Shown: one piece after another, positions 50,430 to 58,896 of the stretch
Position numbering within the stretch: the stretch's first letter is position 1
Layout of the letters: every line of letters begins with the position of its first letter
Assembly (NCBI RefSeq): GCF_021458635.1
Contig: NZ_JAIRDQ010000005.1
Location: 248,001-312,000 of the forward strand
Length of the DNA: 64,000 nt
Source of the DNA: Bradyrhizobium monzae
GTDB taxonomy: Bacteria; Pseudomonadota; Alphaproteobacteria; Rhizobiales; Xanthobacteraceae
Direction of reading: 5' to 3'
Position numbers and translations under genes: made by a program
The notes under the pieces: model-generated
What the model was told of the DNA's origin: nothing
The model's database searches: none
The model's input: only the letters and a program-made list of their open reading frames with translations

Positions 50430-51968
50430 ATGGACAATCTCTCAGAGCTCTTCCACGGCTTCACCATCGCGGTCACCGTGCCGCATCTGGCTCTGATGGC
50501 CGTCGGCGTGCTGCTCGGCATTCTCGTCGGCGTGCTGCCGGGGCTGGGTGCGCCGAACGGCGTGTCGCTGCTGCTGCCGCTGACCTTCGGCATGCAGCCA
50601 GTGTCGGCGATCATCCTGCTTTCAAGCATGTATTGGGGCGCGCTGTTCGGGGGATCCGTGACCTCGATCCTGTTCAACATCCCGGGAGAGCCGTCTTCGG
50701 TCGCGACCACCTTCGACGGCTATCCGATGGCGCGGGACGGCCGGCCGACCACGGCGCTCGCCACCGCCTTCGGCTCGGCGGCGTTCGGTGCGCTCGTCGG
50801 GGTCATCCTGATTACCTTCCTGGCGTCATGGGTGGCGCAGGTCGCGCTCGCCTTCGGTCCGGCGGAATATTTTGCGGTCTATTTCCTGGCTTTCGCGAGC
50901 TTCGTCGGCATGGGCGGCGCGGCGCCGGTCAAGACCGTGGTGGCGCTCGCGATCGGCTTTGCGATCGCCGCCATCGGCATCGACACGGTCTCCGGCAGCG
51001 TGCGGCTCACCATGGGCGTCGACGAGCTGGTCAAGGGCGTCAACTTCGTCGTCGCGGTGATGGGGCTGTTCGGCATCGGCGAGTTGCTGGTCGCGGTCGA
51101 AGAGGAATTTCATGCCCGCGCAGTCTCCTCGAAGATCGAGTGGCGCGAGGTGTTTCGCACAGTCGGCCGCCTGCCGCGTCACAGCGTTGCGCTGCTGCGC
51201 AGCGCCGCGATCGGCTGCTGGATGGGGATCACGCCGGGCGGCCCGACCGCAGCGTCGTTCATGAGCTACGGCATCGCCCGCCGGTTCTCGCGACGCGGCC
51301 GCTATTTCGGCACGGGCGAGGTCGAAGGCATCATCTCGCCCGAGACAGCCGACCATGCCGCCGGCACCAGCGCGCTGCTGCCGATGCTCTCGCTTGGCAT
51401 TCCCGGCTCGGCGACCGCGGCGGTCATGATGGGCGGGCTGATGATCTGGGGCCTCAATCCCGGACCGATGCTGTTCGTCGACCAGAAGGACTTCGTCTGG
51501 GGCCTGATCGCCTCGATGTATGTCGGCAACATCGTCGCGGTCGCGCTGGTGCTGCTGACCGTGCCGGTATTCGCCGCGTTGATGCGAATTCCCTTCGTGA
51601 TCATCGCGCCGCTGATCGTGATCATCTGCGTTGTTGGCGCCTATTCGGTGTCGAACTCCTATCTCGACGTCGTCATGATGCTCGGCTTCGGCATCGTCGG
51701 CTACCTCTTCAAGAAACTGTTCTATCCGTTGGCGCCGCTGGTGCTCGCGATCGTCATCGGCGACAAGGCCGAGGATGCGTTCCGGCAGTCGATGCTGATG
51801 TCCAGGGGATCGCTCGGGATCTTCTTCGCCAACAAGCTGGTGACGTGCCTGGTGGTGGCTGGAATCGCGCTGCTGCTGCTTCCGCTGGTGCTGCAGCTCG
51901 CGCGTGTCTGGCGCAAGCCCGCTTCGCCCAACGTCGAGACACAAAGCCAGGAGAAGGTTGTCATATGA
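50430..51968 (+). CDS. tctA: Tripartite tricarboxylate transporter large membrane subunit (TctA)
   Basis: A 512-residue protein with about 11-12 membrane helices. GVLPGLGAPNGVSLLLPLTFG near 30-50, GGSVTSILFNIPGEPSSVAT and the second half's GTSALLPMLSLGIPGSATAAVMMGG, read in pieces, are the duplicated TctA substrate motifs. It works with TctB and TctC in sodium- or proton-driven import of a carboxylate. Its last four bases overlap the pdxA-like start (ATGA). Confidence 0.94.
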   Translation: MDNLSELFHGFTIAVTVPHLALMAVGVLLGILVGVLPGLGAPNGVSLLLPLTFGMQPVSAIILLSSMYWGALFGGSVTSILFNIPGEPSSVATTFDGYPMARDGRPTTALATAFGSAAFGALVGVILITFLASWVAQVALAFGPAEYFAVYFLAFASFVGMGGAAPVKTVVALAIGFAIAAIGIDTVSGSVRLTMGVDELVKGVNFVVAVMGLFGIGELLVAVEEEFHARAVSSKIEWREVFRTVGRLPRHSVALLRSAAIGCWMGITPGGPTAASFMSYGIARRFSRRGRYFGTGEVEGIISPETADHAAGTSALLPMLSLGIPGSATAAVMMGGLMIWGLNPGPMLFVDQKDFVWGLIASMYVGNIVAVALVLLTVPVFAALMRIPFVIIAPLIVIICVVGAYSVSNSYLDVVMMLGFGIVGYLFKKLFYPLAPLVLAIVIGDKAEDAFRQSMLMSRGSLGIFFANKLVTCLVVAGIALLLLPLVLQLARVWRKPASPNVETQSQEKVVI

Positions 51969-52969
51969 CCGCAAAGCCGCTCATTGCGCTGGCGATGGGA
52001 GACCCCGCCGGCATCAGCCCGGAGCTGACGGCAAAACTCGTGGCGCTGGACGAGATCCGTGCCCGCGCCCGCCTCGTCGTGATCGGCGACCGCCGCATCT
52101 TCGATGAGGGCGCACGCGTCGCCGGCGTCGCGCCGGAGCTGACACGTGTGGAGCGGGACAGTGATTTTCGCACAGCGCACGGCGATGCGCTGTTCGTCGA
52201 TCTCGGCCATCTCGATCCCGGGGAGGTCCAGCCGAAGACTGCGACCCTGGCCGGCGGAAAGTTCGCGCTGACGAACTACCGCCACGCGCTCGAGCTCGCC
52301 CGCGACGGCCGCGTCGACGCTGTCTGCTTTACGCCGTTCAACAAGCAGGCGATGCGGTATGCCCGCGCCGACTATGACGATGAGATCGCGTTCTCCGCGG
52401 AGGTCGCCGGCCTCAAGACGCCGGCCAGCGAATTCAACGTGCTGGGCGAGCTCTGGAACGCGCGCGTCACCTCGCACATTCCGCTCAGGGATGTCGCTGC
52501 GAAACTTTCCGGCGAACGTATCCAGCGCGCGCTGAAACTGACCGATGCCTGCATGCGCAATGCCGGCTTTGCGCGGCCGCGGATCGCGGTCGCAGGCCTC
52601 AACCCGCACGCCGGAGACGGCGGCAATTTCGGCCGCGAGGAGATCGATGTCATCGCCCCGGTGGTGGAAGCCGGCCAGCGCGACGGCATTGCCGTGGAGG
52701 GGCCGTTTCCCGCCGACACCGTATTCCTGCGCGCCAAGGCCGGCGCCTTCGATGCGGTGCTGACGATGTATCACGACCAGGGCCAGATCGCGATGAAGCT
52801 GATGGGGTTCGATCGCGGCGTCACCTTGCTCGGTGGTTTCCCGTTCCCAATCTGCACGCCCGCGCACGGCACTGCCTACGACATCGCCGGGCAGGGTGTC
52901 GCATCGACCGGCGCCAGTCGCGCCGCAGTGCTGCTGGCAGCCGAGATGGCCCGGCGACGGGTCGGCTGA
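51965..52969 (+). CDS. PdxA-family dehydrogenase (PdxA2-like)
   Basis: A 334-residue NAD-dependent dehydrogenase of the PdxA family. Metal-binding His are in TSHIPLRDV, LNPHAGDGG and MYHDQGQIAMKL; AMGDPAGISPEL is the start motif. True PdxA makes pyridoxine; operon-borne copies such as TphB (terephthalate dihydrodiol dehydrogenase) or the tetronate-phosphate enzymes act in catabolism. Translation is coupled to tctA, so it should act on the imported acid. No DUF1537 kinase is adjacent, which speaks against the tetronate route. Confidence 0.9.
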   Translation: MTAKPLIALAMGDPAGISPELTAKLVALDEIRARARLVVIGDRRIFDEGARVAGVAPELTRVERDSDFRTAHGDALFVDLGHLDPGEVQPKTATLAGGKFALTNYRHALELARDGRVDAVCFTPFNKQAMRYARADYDDEIAFSAEVAGLKTPASEFNVLGELWNARVTSHIPLRDVAAKLSGERIQRALKLTDACMRNAGFARPRIAVAGLNPHAGDGGNFGREEIDVIAPVVEAGQRDGIAVEGPFPADTVFLRAKAGAFDAVLTMYHDQGQIAMKLMGFDRGVTLLGGFPFPICTPAHGTAYDIAGQGVASTGASRAAVLLAAEMARRRVG

Positions 52970-53062
52970 TCCGGCCGGCGCGCTCATCAGGAAAAACTGG
53001 AAACTTCCGTCGTCGAGCCGAGTTGCCATCCCGACGAACGTCTCCACGTCGGAGCTTGGACC

Positions 53063-54073
53063 ATGGCCGAGGCGGTGCCGCGACGCGCGGCAATGAAGAT
53101 TGCCCTTGCCGTCACGCTGATCGCCTTGCCGGCCGCACCGGCGTTCGCTGCCGGGATGGACGCGGCCGCGATCGGTTCGGCTGAACCATCGAAGAAGACC
53201 CTGTCGAACGAGAAGCCGACCCCGGCGGGCGTGCGTCTGCAGGTCCTGTTGGACCGGGCCCACTTCTCGCCCGGCGAGATCGACGGCAAATTCGGCGAGA
53301 ATGCCAAGAAGGCACTGCGGGCCTATGCGGAAGCACGGCAATTGCCGGCGTCGGATGAGGTGACGGACGATATCCGCAAGGCGCTGCAGGCGGACGGCCG
53401 GCCACTGACGACGACCTACACCATCACCGACAAGGACGTCGCGGGCCCGTTCCTGCACAAACTCCCCGCAAGAATGGAGGACATGAAAGACATCCCGGCG
53501 CTTGCCTACACCAGTCCGCGCGAAGCGCTGGCCGAGAAGTTTCACATGAGCGAACAGCTGCTGGCGGCCCTCAATCCCGGCCGCCACTTCGACCGTGCCG
53601 GCGAGACCATCGCCGTCGTCGACACCAGCGACGGAGGAAGCGCTGCACCCGTCAAGGCCGACAGGGTCGAGATCGACAAGAAGCGGCAGACCGTCAAACT
53701 GTTCGACAAGTCGAATGCGTTGATCGGTTTCTATCCGGCGAGCGTCGGAAGCGAGGAAAAACCGTCACCCTCGGGCACGCTGAAGGTCACCGAGATCGAT
53801 CCCAATCCGATCTACCGCTACAATCCCGCCTATCACTTCAAGGGCGTTCATTCCCGAAAGCCCTTCAAGATCAGGCCCGGCCCGAACAATCCGGTCGGCG
53901 CGATGTGGATCAACCTGTCCGCCGACGGCTATGGCATCCATGGCACGCCGTCGCCGCAAAATATCTCCAAGGGACAATCGCATGGTTGCGTGCGTCTCAC
54001 CAATTGGGACGCTGAACGCGTTGCAGCGAGTGTCGCGAAAGGGACGCCGGTCGTATTCGTGGATGGCGGATAG
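53063..54073 (+). CDS. L,D-transpeptidase (YkuD) with peptidoglycan-binding domain
   Basis: A 336-residue exported protein. A signal peptide ends near PAFAAG (about 30), a PG-binding-1 domain follows (RLQVLLDRAHFSPGEIDGKF, about 58-110) and the YkuD catalytic domain lies at about 197-335, ending in GIHGTPSPQNISKGQSHGC and VRLTNWDA, with the catalytic Cys in SHGCVR. It cross-links peptidoglycan 3-3 or attaches proteins to it. ATG 53063 has GGAG eight bases upstream; ATG 53093 (MKIAL) is an alternative that leaves a simpler signal peptide. Confidence 0.92.
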   Translation: MAEAVPRRAAMKIALAVTLIALPAAPAFAAGMDAAAIGSAEPSKKTLSNEKPTPAGVRLQVLLDRAHFSPGEIDGKFGENAKKALRAYAEARQLPASDEVTDDIRKALQADGRPLTTTYTITDKDVAGPFLHKLPARMEDMKDIPALAYTSPREALAEKFHMSEQLLAALNPGRHFDRAGETIAVVDTSDGGSAAPVKADRVEIDKKRQTVKLFDKSNALIGFYPASVGSEEKPSPSGTLKVTEIDPNPIYRYNPAYHFKGVHSRKPFKIRPGPNNPVGAMWINLSADGYGIHGTPSPQNISKGQSHGCVRLTNWDAERVAASVAKGTPVVFVDGG

Positions 54074-54096
54074 TGCGTGCAACTCCCGGACCGGCG

Positions 54097-54519
54097 CTAT
54101 TTCGGCATCGGCATCGTCAGGTCCTTGTCAGCCGTATCGACCACGAAGACGGCCAGCAGCTTCGCCGGCTCGGTATCGCTGGCATTGGCGCTGACGGCAT
54201 GGCGGTCGCCGGGTGTTTCGGAGAAGTTCTCGCCCTTGCGAAAGACCTTTGCGGGTCCGTCATTGAGCTGACTACGGATCGCGCCTTCCAGAACCGTGGC
54301 ATAGATGAAGGCCGAGGGCGCGTGGATGTGGGCCGGCGAGGAACCTCCGGGACCGTACTCGACCAGTACACCCTTCATGCTCTTGCCGGGGACGTTGGGC
54401 AGGGCCTGGTCGAATACGATGGTTATTTTGGCCAATGGCGCTGCCGCCGGCGTTTCGGCCGCATGTGCCGTCAGCAGCGACGCGGCACACACGGTGGTTG
54501 CAATCAGGATTCTACGCAT
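54097..54519 (-). CDS. Secreted cupin-domain protein
   Basis: A 140-residue protein with a signal peptide (cut near TAHAAE, about 21) and a cupin-2 barrel: VLVEYGPGGSSPAHIHAPSA and the second motif with ETPGDRHAVSANAS hold His residues for a metal. Proteins of this kind bind a metal in the periplasm; no reaction is known. Convergent with the transpeptidase gene, 23 bases apart. Downstream of the NmrA-like gene by 38 bases, probably one operon. Confidence 0.85.
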   Translation of the reverse strand: MRRILIATTVCAASLLTAHAAETPAAAPLAKITIVFDQALPNVPGKSMKGVLVEYGPGGSSPAHIHAPSAFIYATVLEGAIRSQLNDGPAKVFRKGENFSETPGDRHAVSANASDTEPAKLLAVFVVDTADKDLTMPMPK

Positions 54520-54557
54520 GGGATCCCCTTCGTGACTGTCATGACGGGATGCTCACC

Positions 54558-55301
54558 TCAGATCGTCGAGAGCCATGTTGCGAGCGGAGTCTTCCCGAGC
54601 CTGGCCTCGCCGAGCGGGTTGAGCGACGTGTCGACGATCGTTGCGCCGTAGTACCGCGCAGTTGGGTCTCCGATCACCGGACGGCTGTCGCCGGCCGCCT
54701 TCAGGCGGCGCGCAACGAACTCGTTGAAGGGAGCCTTCTCGGGACCAGCCAGATCGATTGTGCCATTCAGCGGGCGCCCCGTCGCGACCTCGGCAAGGCA
54801 ATCGACCACGTCATCGGATGCGATCGGCTGGAACAGCGCCGATGGAACGACGATTCTGCCGTCAGTCGCACCCGCTTCGCCGATAGCACCGAGGAATTCG
54901 AAGAACTGGGTGGCGCGAACGATCGAGTAGGGGATCGAAGATGCCTTGACGACCGTCTCCTGCGCGAGCTTGGCACGGAAATAGGCGATGTCGGGCGAGC
55001 GGTCGGTCCCGACGATCGACAGCGCGACGTGATGCTTGACGCCAGCTTTGGCTTCGGCAGCGCCGAGGTTCTTGCTCGAACGCTCGAAGAACTCGAGCAC
55101 GGCGGCAGGCTCCCAGGACGGTGAATTGGCGACGTCGACGACGACATGCGCGCCGGCCAGCGCCGCCGCGAGGCCTTCCCCTGTAACGGCATTCACGCCG
55201 GACTTCGGCGAGGCCGCGACGACCTCATGGCCTTGCTGCTTGAGCTTCGCAACGAGTTTGGATCCGATCAGTCCGGTTCCGCCGATCACGACGATCTTCA
55301 T
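54558..55301 (-). CDS. NmrA-like NAD(P)-binding protein
   Basis: A 247-residue atypical short-chain-dehydrogenase fold: MKIVVIGGTGLIGSKLVAKL is the NADP loop and HHVALSIVGTDR plus PYSIVRATQFFEF are family segments. There is no Tyr-x3-Lys catalytic pair at the usual place, typical of NmrA/TMR sensors and NAD(P)-dependent isomerases. ATG 55301 is chosen over an upstream frame. It is followed by the cupin gene. Confidence 0.87.
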   Translation of the reverse strand: MKIVVIGGTGLIGSKLVAKLKQQGHEVVAASPKSGVNAVTGEGLAAALAGAHVVVDVANSPSWEPAAVLEFFERSSKNLGAAEAKAGVKHHVALSIVGTDRSPDIAYFRAKLAQETVVKASSIPYSIVRATQFFEFLGAIGEAGATDGRIVVPSALFQPIASDDVVDCLAEVATGRPLNGTIDLAGPEKAPFNEFVARRLKAAGDSRPVIGDPTARYYGATIVDTSLNPLGEARLGKTPLATWLSTI

Positions 55302-55324
55302 GGCGTGTGTCCTCGACATTAGGG

Positions 55325-55381
55325 AACGTGAGATGACCAAATCCAGCGGAATCCCACGCTCTCACGTTGGCGAACGTGATG
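55325..55381. promoter_or_regulatory. Repeated AACGTGA half-sites upstream of NmrA-like gene
   Basis: AACGTGAGA (55325-55333) and TCTCACGTT (55360-55368) are exact complements; a third copy, AACGTGATG, follows at 55373. They lie 24-80 bases upstream of the NmrA-like start, in the promoter zone, and are candidate sites for an unlinked repressor. Confidence 0.4.
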
Positions 55382-55527
55382 CGAAATGCATCCTAGCAGA
55401 GTTGCTGGGCATGCTCTTGCCTGTAACGAGCCAAACTTGCCGGAAATGCGCGAGAGACGTGCGTTCCGAGAAAAAGGACGTGCTGTTTCGTTCGCAGGTG
55501 GTGGCCGGGCTCGTCCAGAGCGGGCGT

Positions 55528-56532
55528 CTATTTAACCGCCGCCAGATAGAGCTGCGTATCGAAGTAATCCGACGCATGAAGCGCGCCGGTGACTCCGGCA
55601 TCCGTCATGAAGAAGTCGCTGACCTGCTGCAACCATTTCACGACGGTGCCGTCCGCATAGAGCCGCCGCCATTCGCGCGCGGAGTAGAGTTTTTGCGCGT
55701 TGAAGGCTTCAGTGATGTCGGCGAGGCGCGACGGCTTGTAGTGAGCCTGAAGCGCCTCCGCCGCAGCTGCGGGGTTACGCACCATGTTGTCGTTCGCATC
55801 GATCCAGCCACGGATGATCCGGCTCAGCACGTCCCTGTTCCCTGCATAATAATCCACCCGCGCCGCCCAGCCGCCGAGCACGGCGGATTGCGGATAGAAG
55901 GCGGAGGCATCCACCAGCTTCACCGCATCGGGCAGCGCCTCGCGTACGGCGATATTGAAGGGCACCCAAAGCGCGATGGCCGGCACCTCGCCGGCGATGA
56001 ACGCCTTGACGGCGTCGGGCATGCTGGCGTTGACGATCTTCACCTCGGATGGAGCGATGTTGTTGGCGCGCAGCGCGCGGTCGAGAAAGATGTGCGCCGC
56101 CGTTTTCATGGTCGTTGCGATCCGCTTGCCTCTGAGATCGGCCAGCTTGTTGATCCCGAACGACGGCCGGACCCAGAGCTGCGCGGTCGCGACCTCGATG
56201 TCGTTGATGAGGAACCCGCGGCCGCGGCCGAGCGCCAGATAATTGGAGATGACGCCGCCTACCGAGGAGACGTCGGTTTCTCCGCGCATCATCGCCTCGA
56301 ACACTTCGGGGCCGGTATTGAATTCGTGCAGCTCGAAATCGATGCCCTCGCGCTCGAAGGAGCCGCGATCGAGGCCGGTCCAGATATGCCCGTCCACGGC
56401 GACCGCATGGAAATAGCCGAGCCGGACTTTTCTGCGAGCCTGCGCGATGGCAGGCATGCCGAGCAACGAGGCGGCGGCCAGGGCGGTGCCATGGCGTAGC
56501 ACTCGCCGGCGGCTGATGAGGCGGGCGCTCAT
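55528..56532 (-). CDS. ABC-type (NitT/TauT-like) substrate-binding protein, Tat-exported
   Basis: A 334-residue NMT1/SsuA-like binding protein. The N-terminus SARLISRRRVLRHGTALAAA has a twin-arginine motif, so it is folded before export; the mature part starts near ARRKVRLGYF. GETDVSSVGG and LRGKRIATTM are typical segments of the family. There is no ABC permease or ATPase in the window. Its start overlaps the stop of the membrane cyclase gene by ATGA, suggesting that it works as the ligand-binding partner of that sensor rather than in transport. Confidence 0.88.
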   Translation of the reverse strand: MSARLISRRRVLRHGTALAAASLLGMPAIAQARRKVRLGYFHAVAVDGHIWTGLDRGSFEREGIDFELHEFNTGPEVFEAMMRGETDVSSVGGVISNYLALGRGRGFLINDIEVATAQLWVRPSFGINKLADLRGKRIATTMKTAAHIFLDRALRANNIAPSEVKIVNASMPDAVKAFIAGEVPAIALWVPFNIAVREALPDAVKLVDASAFYPQSAVLGGWAARVDYYAGNRDVLSRIIRGWIDANDNMVRNPAAAAEALQAHYKPSRLADITEAFNAQKLYSAREWRRLYADGTVVKWLQQVSDFFMTDAGVTGALHASDYFDTQLYLAAVK

Positions 56533-58634
56533 GCCGCAGCTCCCGCATTCCCGGCCGCGCCGCGGAAACGCTCGGCGTGAAACTGCGCGATGCCGTCCTT
56601 GGGATAGTCGTGCAGGAAGCCGGAGAGCCGGACCAGGGTGGTGTCGGCCGCGCCGTCCTGCGCGATCGCCGCAAAGACCTCGTCCCAGCGTTGGCACATG
56701 ATCATCTCGGCCTCGCCCGCCTGCGCCAGCTCGCCGCGGAGTTCGCTGACCTCGATCGGCTCGGCAAATCCCTTCGGCGTGATGCTGTCGACGCTGCGGA
56801 ACAGGAACGCATGGCCCACGCGCGCGCGCACCGCGGCGCTGACCAGCACGCGCGTGCCGTAGTTCTTGTTGAGGCCTTCCAGCCGTGACGCCAGATTCAC
56901 GGTGGCGCCGAGCGCGGTGTAGTTCATCCGGTCGCTGGAGCCGATATTGCCGATCACGGCGTCGCCGACATGCAGGCCGTAGCGCGTGTCGTAAGGCGGC
57001 CAGCCCTCGCGTTGAAACTCCTTGTTGAGCGCCTCGTTCGCCGCAAGGCAGGCGAGAACGGCGCGGCAGGCGTTGAGGGTATGTTCGGGATCGTCCGCCG
57101 GCGCATTCCAGAGCGCCATCACGGCGTCGCCGATATATTTGTCGACCGTGCCCCGGTGCCGCATGATCTCGTCCGACAACGCCGCAAAATAGCGCGAGGT
57201 GAAGATCATCACCTGCGACGGGTCGGCGCGCTCGGTCTTGGCGGTGAAGTCGGCGACGTCCGTGAACAGCACCGTGACCTCGCGCCGCGAGCCGCCGAGG
57301 CGCAGCAACGAGCCGGTCTCGATCAGCTGCCGCACGATCGGGCGTGGGATGAAGTTGGCAAAGCTGCTGACCACGCTGCGCATGGTGAAGACCGAGCGGC
57401 CGAGCTCCTCGATCTCGGCGATGGCGGAATGGATGCGCGGCCGCTCGGCGATGTCGAAGCGCTGGATCGCGTCGGTCTCATCGACGAGCTTGCGCAGCGG
57501 CTCCGCCATCCGCGACCCCAGCCAGAACGCGAACGGCAGGGTGGCGCCGACGAAGGCCAGCGCCAGCGCAAACAACGTGCGGCGCTCGTTGATGATCCGG
57601 GCGTAGAATTCGTCGAGCGGGGCGACCAGCGCGAGCCGGACATTGGCCGAGCCGGTCGTATCCAGCTGGTGGACCGCCGCGACATAGGTCCGGCCCGCGG
57701 CATCGTCGAAGAATTGCTGGGCGGGCCCATTGTTGCGCCAGGAGCGGATGATCGGGGCCAGCGCGGGCAGCTTGAGGGCGCCGATCTGAGGCAGGTCGTC
57801 CTGCCGCCCCGGGATAGCGGCCATCAGCCGGCTCATCTCGGGATGGCCGACGATGCGCTCGGCATCGTTGAACAGGAAGGCAAGCCCCGATTGCCCGAGC
57901 TTCTGCTGTCCCAGCATGTCCTCGAACCGGTTCAGCAACACGTCGCCGGCGACGACGCCGCGGCGGCCTTCCTTCAGCGGCGTCCGCAGCGTGTAGCCGG
58001 GCTCGCCCGTGGCGTAGAACACGTAAGGCCCCGTCAGCAGCGTCTTGTCGTTCTTGAACGCCTCGACATACCAGGGCCGCTGCCGCGGGTCGTAGCCGGT
58101 GGGGCCGGGGACCTCGGCAACCTGGATCAGGTTCTCCGACAGATATTGCGTGACCGGCGCGGCTCCGACCGTGCGCGCGATCACGACCAGCCGGAACGCC
58201 GCGTCCTGATCGACCTTCAGGCCCGCGCGGAACGCCGGCTTGGCGCGGTCGATCACATCCATCTCGAGGAACGAGCCGTCCTCGTAGCCGACATAGAGAT
58301 TGAACAGCTGCGGATTGTTGCGCAGCATCGCCGCCATCAGGCTGTACAGCCGCGTATTGTCGGCGATGTCGGCTTCCTGGATCGATGTCAGGGCGGACAG
58401 GATGTCGAGGTTGTCGCGCACATTCTTGAACTGCTCGTCGACGTGATCGGCACCCAACTGCGCCACCTTCTCGATGAAGCCGCTCGCCGCCGTCCGCGTG
58501 ATCGAGGTCACGCGCTCAAAACTGAGATAGACCAGGGTCAGGCCGACAAGCAGCACAACGCCCACGAACACCGTGATGATCGATGTCTGGAAGCCGATGC
58601 GAATCTTGCGCGTGCTCCTTGTCTCTCCACTCAT
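56529..58634 (-). CDS. Membrane adenylate cyclase with dCache sensor and HAMP
   Basis: A 701-residue protein. One membrane helix at about 17-38, a periplasmic double Cache domain (about 45-345; PRQRPWYVEAFKN and AFLFNDAERIVGHP are its marks), a second helix (about 353-373), HAMP (SRMAEPLRKLVDETDAIQRF) and a class III cyclase (about 455-640). Metal Asp are in VLFTDVADFTAK and KYIGDAVMALWN; Asn and Arg are in GATVNLASRLEG; the Lys in KYIGD supports ATP as substrate. About 60 residues follow the cyclase. It overlaps the binding-protein gene. Confidence 0.92.
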   Translation of the reverse strand: MSGETRSTRKIRIGFQTSIITVFVGVVLLVGLTLVYLSFERVTSITRTAASGFIEKVAQLGADHVDEQFKNVRDNLDILSALTSIQEADIADNTRLYSLMAAMLRNNPQLFNLYVGYEDGSFLEMDVIDRAKPAFRAGLKVDQDAAFRLVVIARTVGAAPVTQYLSENLIQVAEVPGPTGYDPRQRPWYVEAFKNDKTLLTGPYVFYATGEPGYTLRTPLKEGRRGVVAGDVLLNRFEDMLGQQKLGQSGLAFLFNDAERIVGHPEMSRLMAAIPGRQDDLPQIGALKLPALAPIIRSWRNNGPAQQFFDDAAGRTYVAAVHQLDTTGSANVRLALVAPLDEFYARIINERRTLFALALAFVGATLPFAFWLGSRMAEPLRKLVDETDAIQRFDIAERPRIHSAIAEIEELGRSVFTMRSVVSSFANFIPRPIVRQLIETGSLLRLGGSRREVTVLFTDVADFTAKTERADPSQVMIFTSRYFAALSDEIMRHRGTVDKYIGDAVMALWNAPADDPEHTLNACRAVLACLAANEALNKEFQREGWPPYDTRYGLHVGDAVIGNIGSSDRMNYTALGATVNLASRLEGLNKNYGTRVLVSAAVRARVGHAFLFRSVDSITPKGFAEPIEVSELRGELAQAGEAEMIMCQRWDEVFAAIAQDGAADTTLVRLSGFLHDYPKDGIAQFHAERFRGAAGNAGAAA

Positions 58635-58655
58635 CGGGGCTGCGCTATGCCTCCG

Positions 58656-58835
58656 TCAGTATTGTCGAACGATCGGTTTGGTCGCGGCCGGCGTCACCGG
58701 CACGGCGGCGAGGCTGCCAAAAATGCCCGGAAGCCAGAAGCTGACGCCGCCAGAGGCGGCGAGGGCGGGCTGGCTGGCGAAGCCGGTTAACGCCAGTGCG
58801 GTGGCAAGCGTGGCCTTCCGAAGAAGTCCCGTCAT
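58656..58835 (-). pseudogene. Truncated MetA-pathway phenol-degradation-like transporter (N-terminal stump)
   Basis: 59 codons: a signal peptide ending at PALAASGG followed by VSFWLPGIFGSLAAVPVTPA, which I recognise as the conserved mature start of the roughly 300-residue outer-membrane family once named after MetA-pathway phenol degradation. The frame stops 14 residues later and the cyclase gene begins 21 bases downstream. The rest of the barrel is missing, so this is probably a deletion remnant. Confidence 0.55.
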
Positions 58836-58896
58836 GTCCTGTCTCCCCATGATCGTCACGTTAGCCACCCAAACGCATCACGCTCGCTCAATTGCA

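Noticed and set aside
50633..51964. Out-of-frame open stretch inside tctA, continuous with the PdxA-like frame
   Set aside because: The TctA frame has all family motifs; the PdxA-like protein starts at the ATG at 51965, so the upstream extension is not translated.
56970..58790. 606-codon plus-strand frame opposite the membrane cyclase
   Set aside because: Shadow of a gene with intact Cache, HAMP and cyclase motifs.
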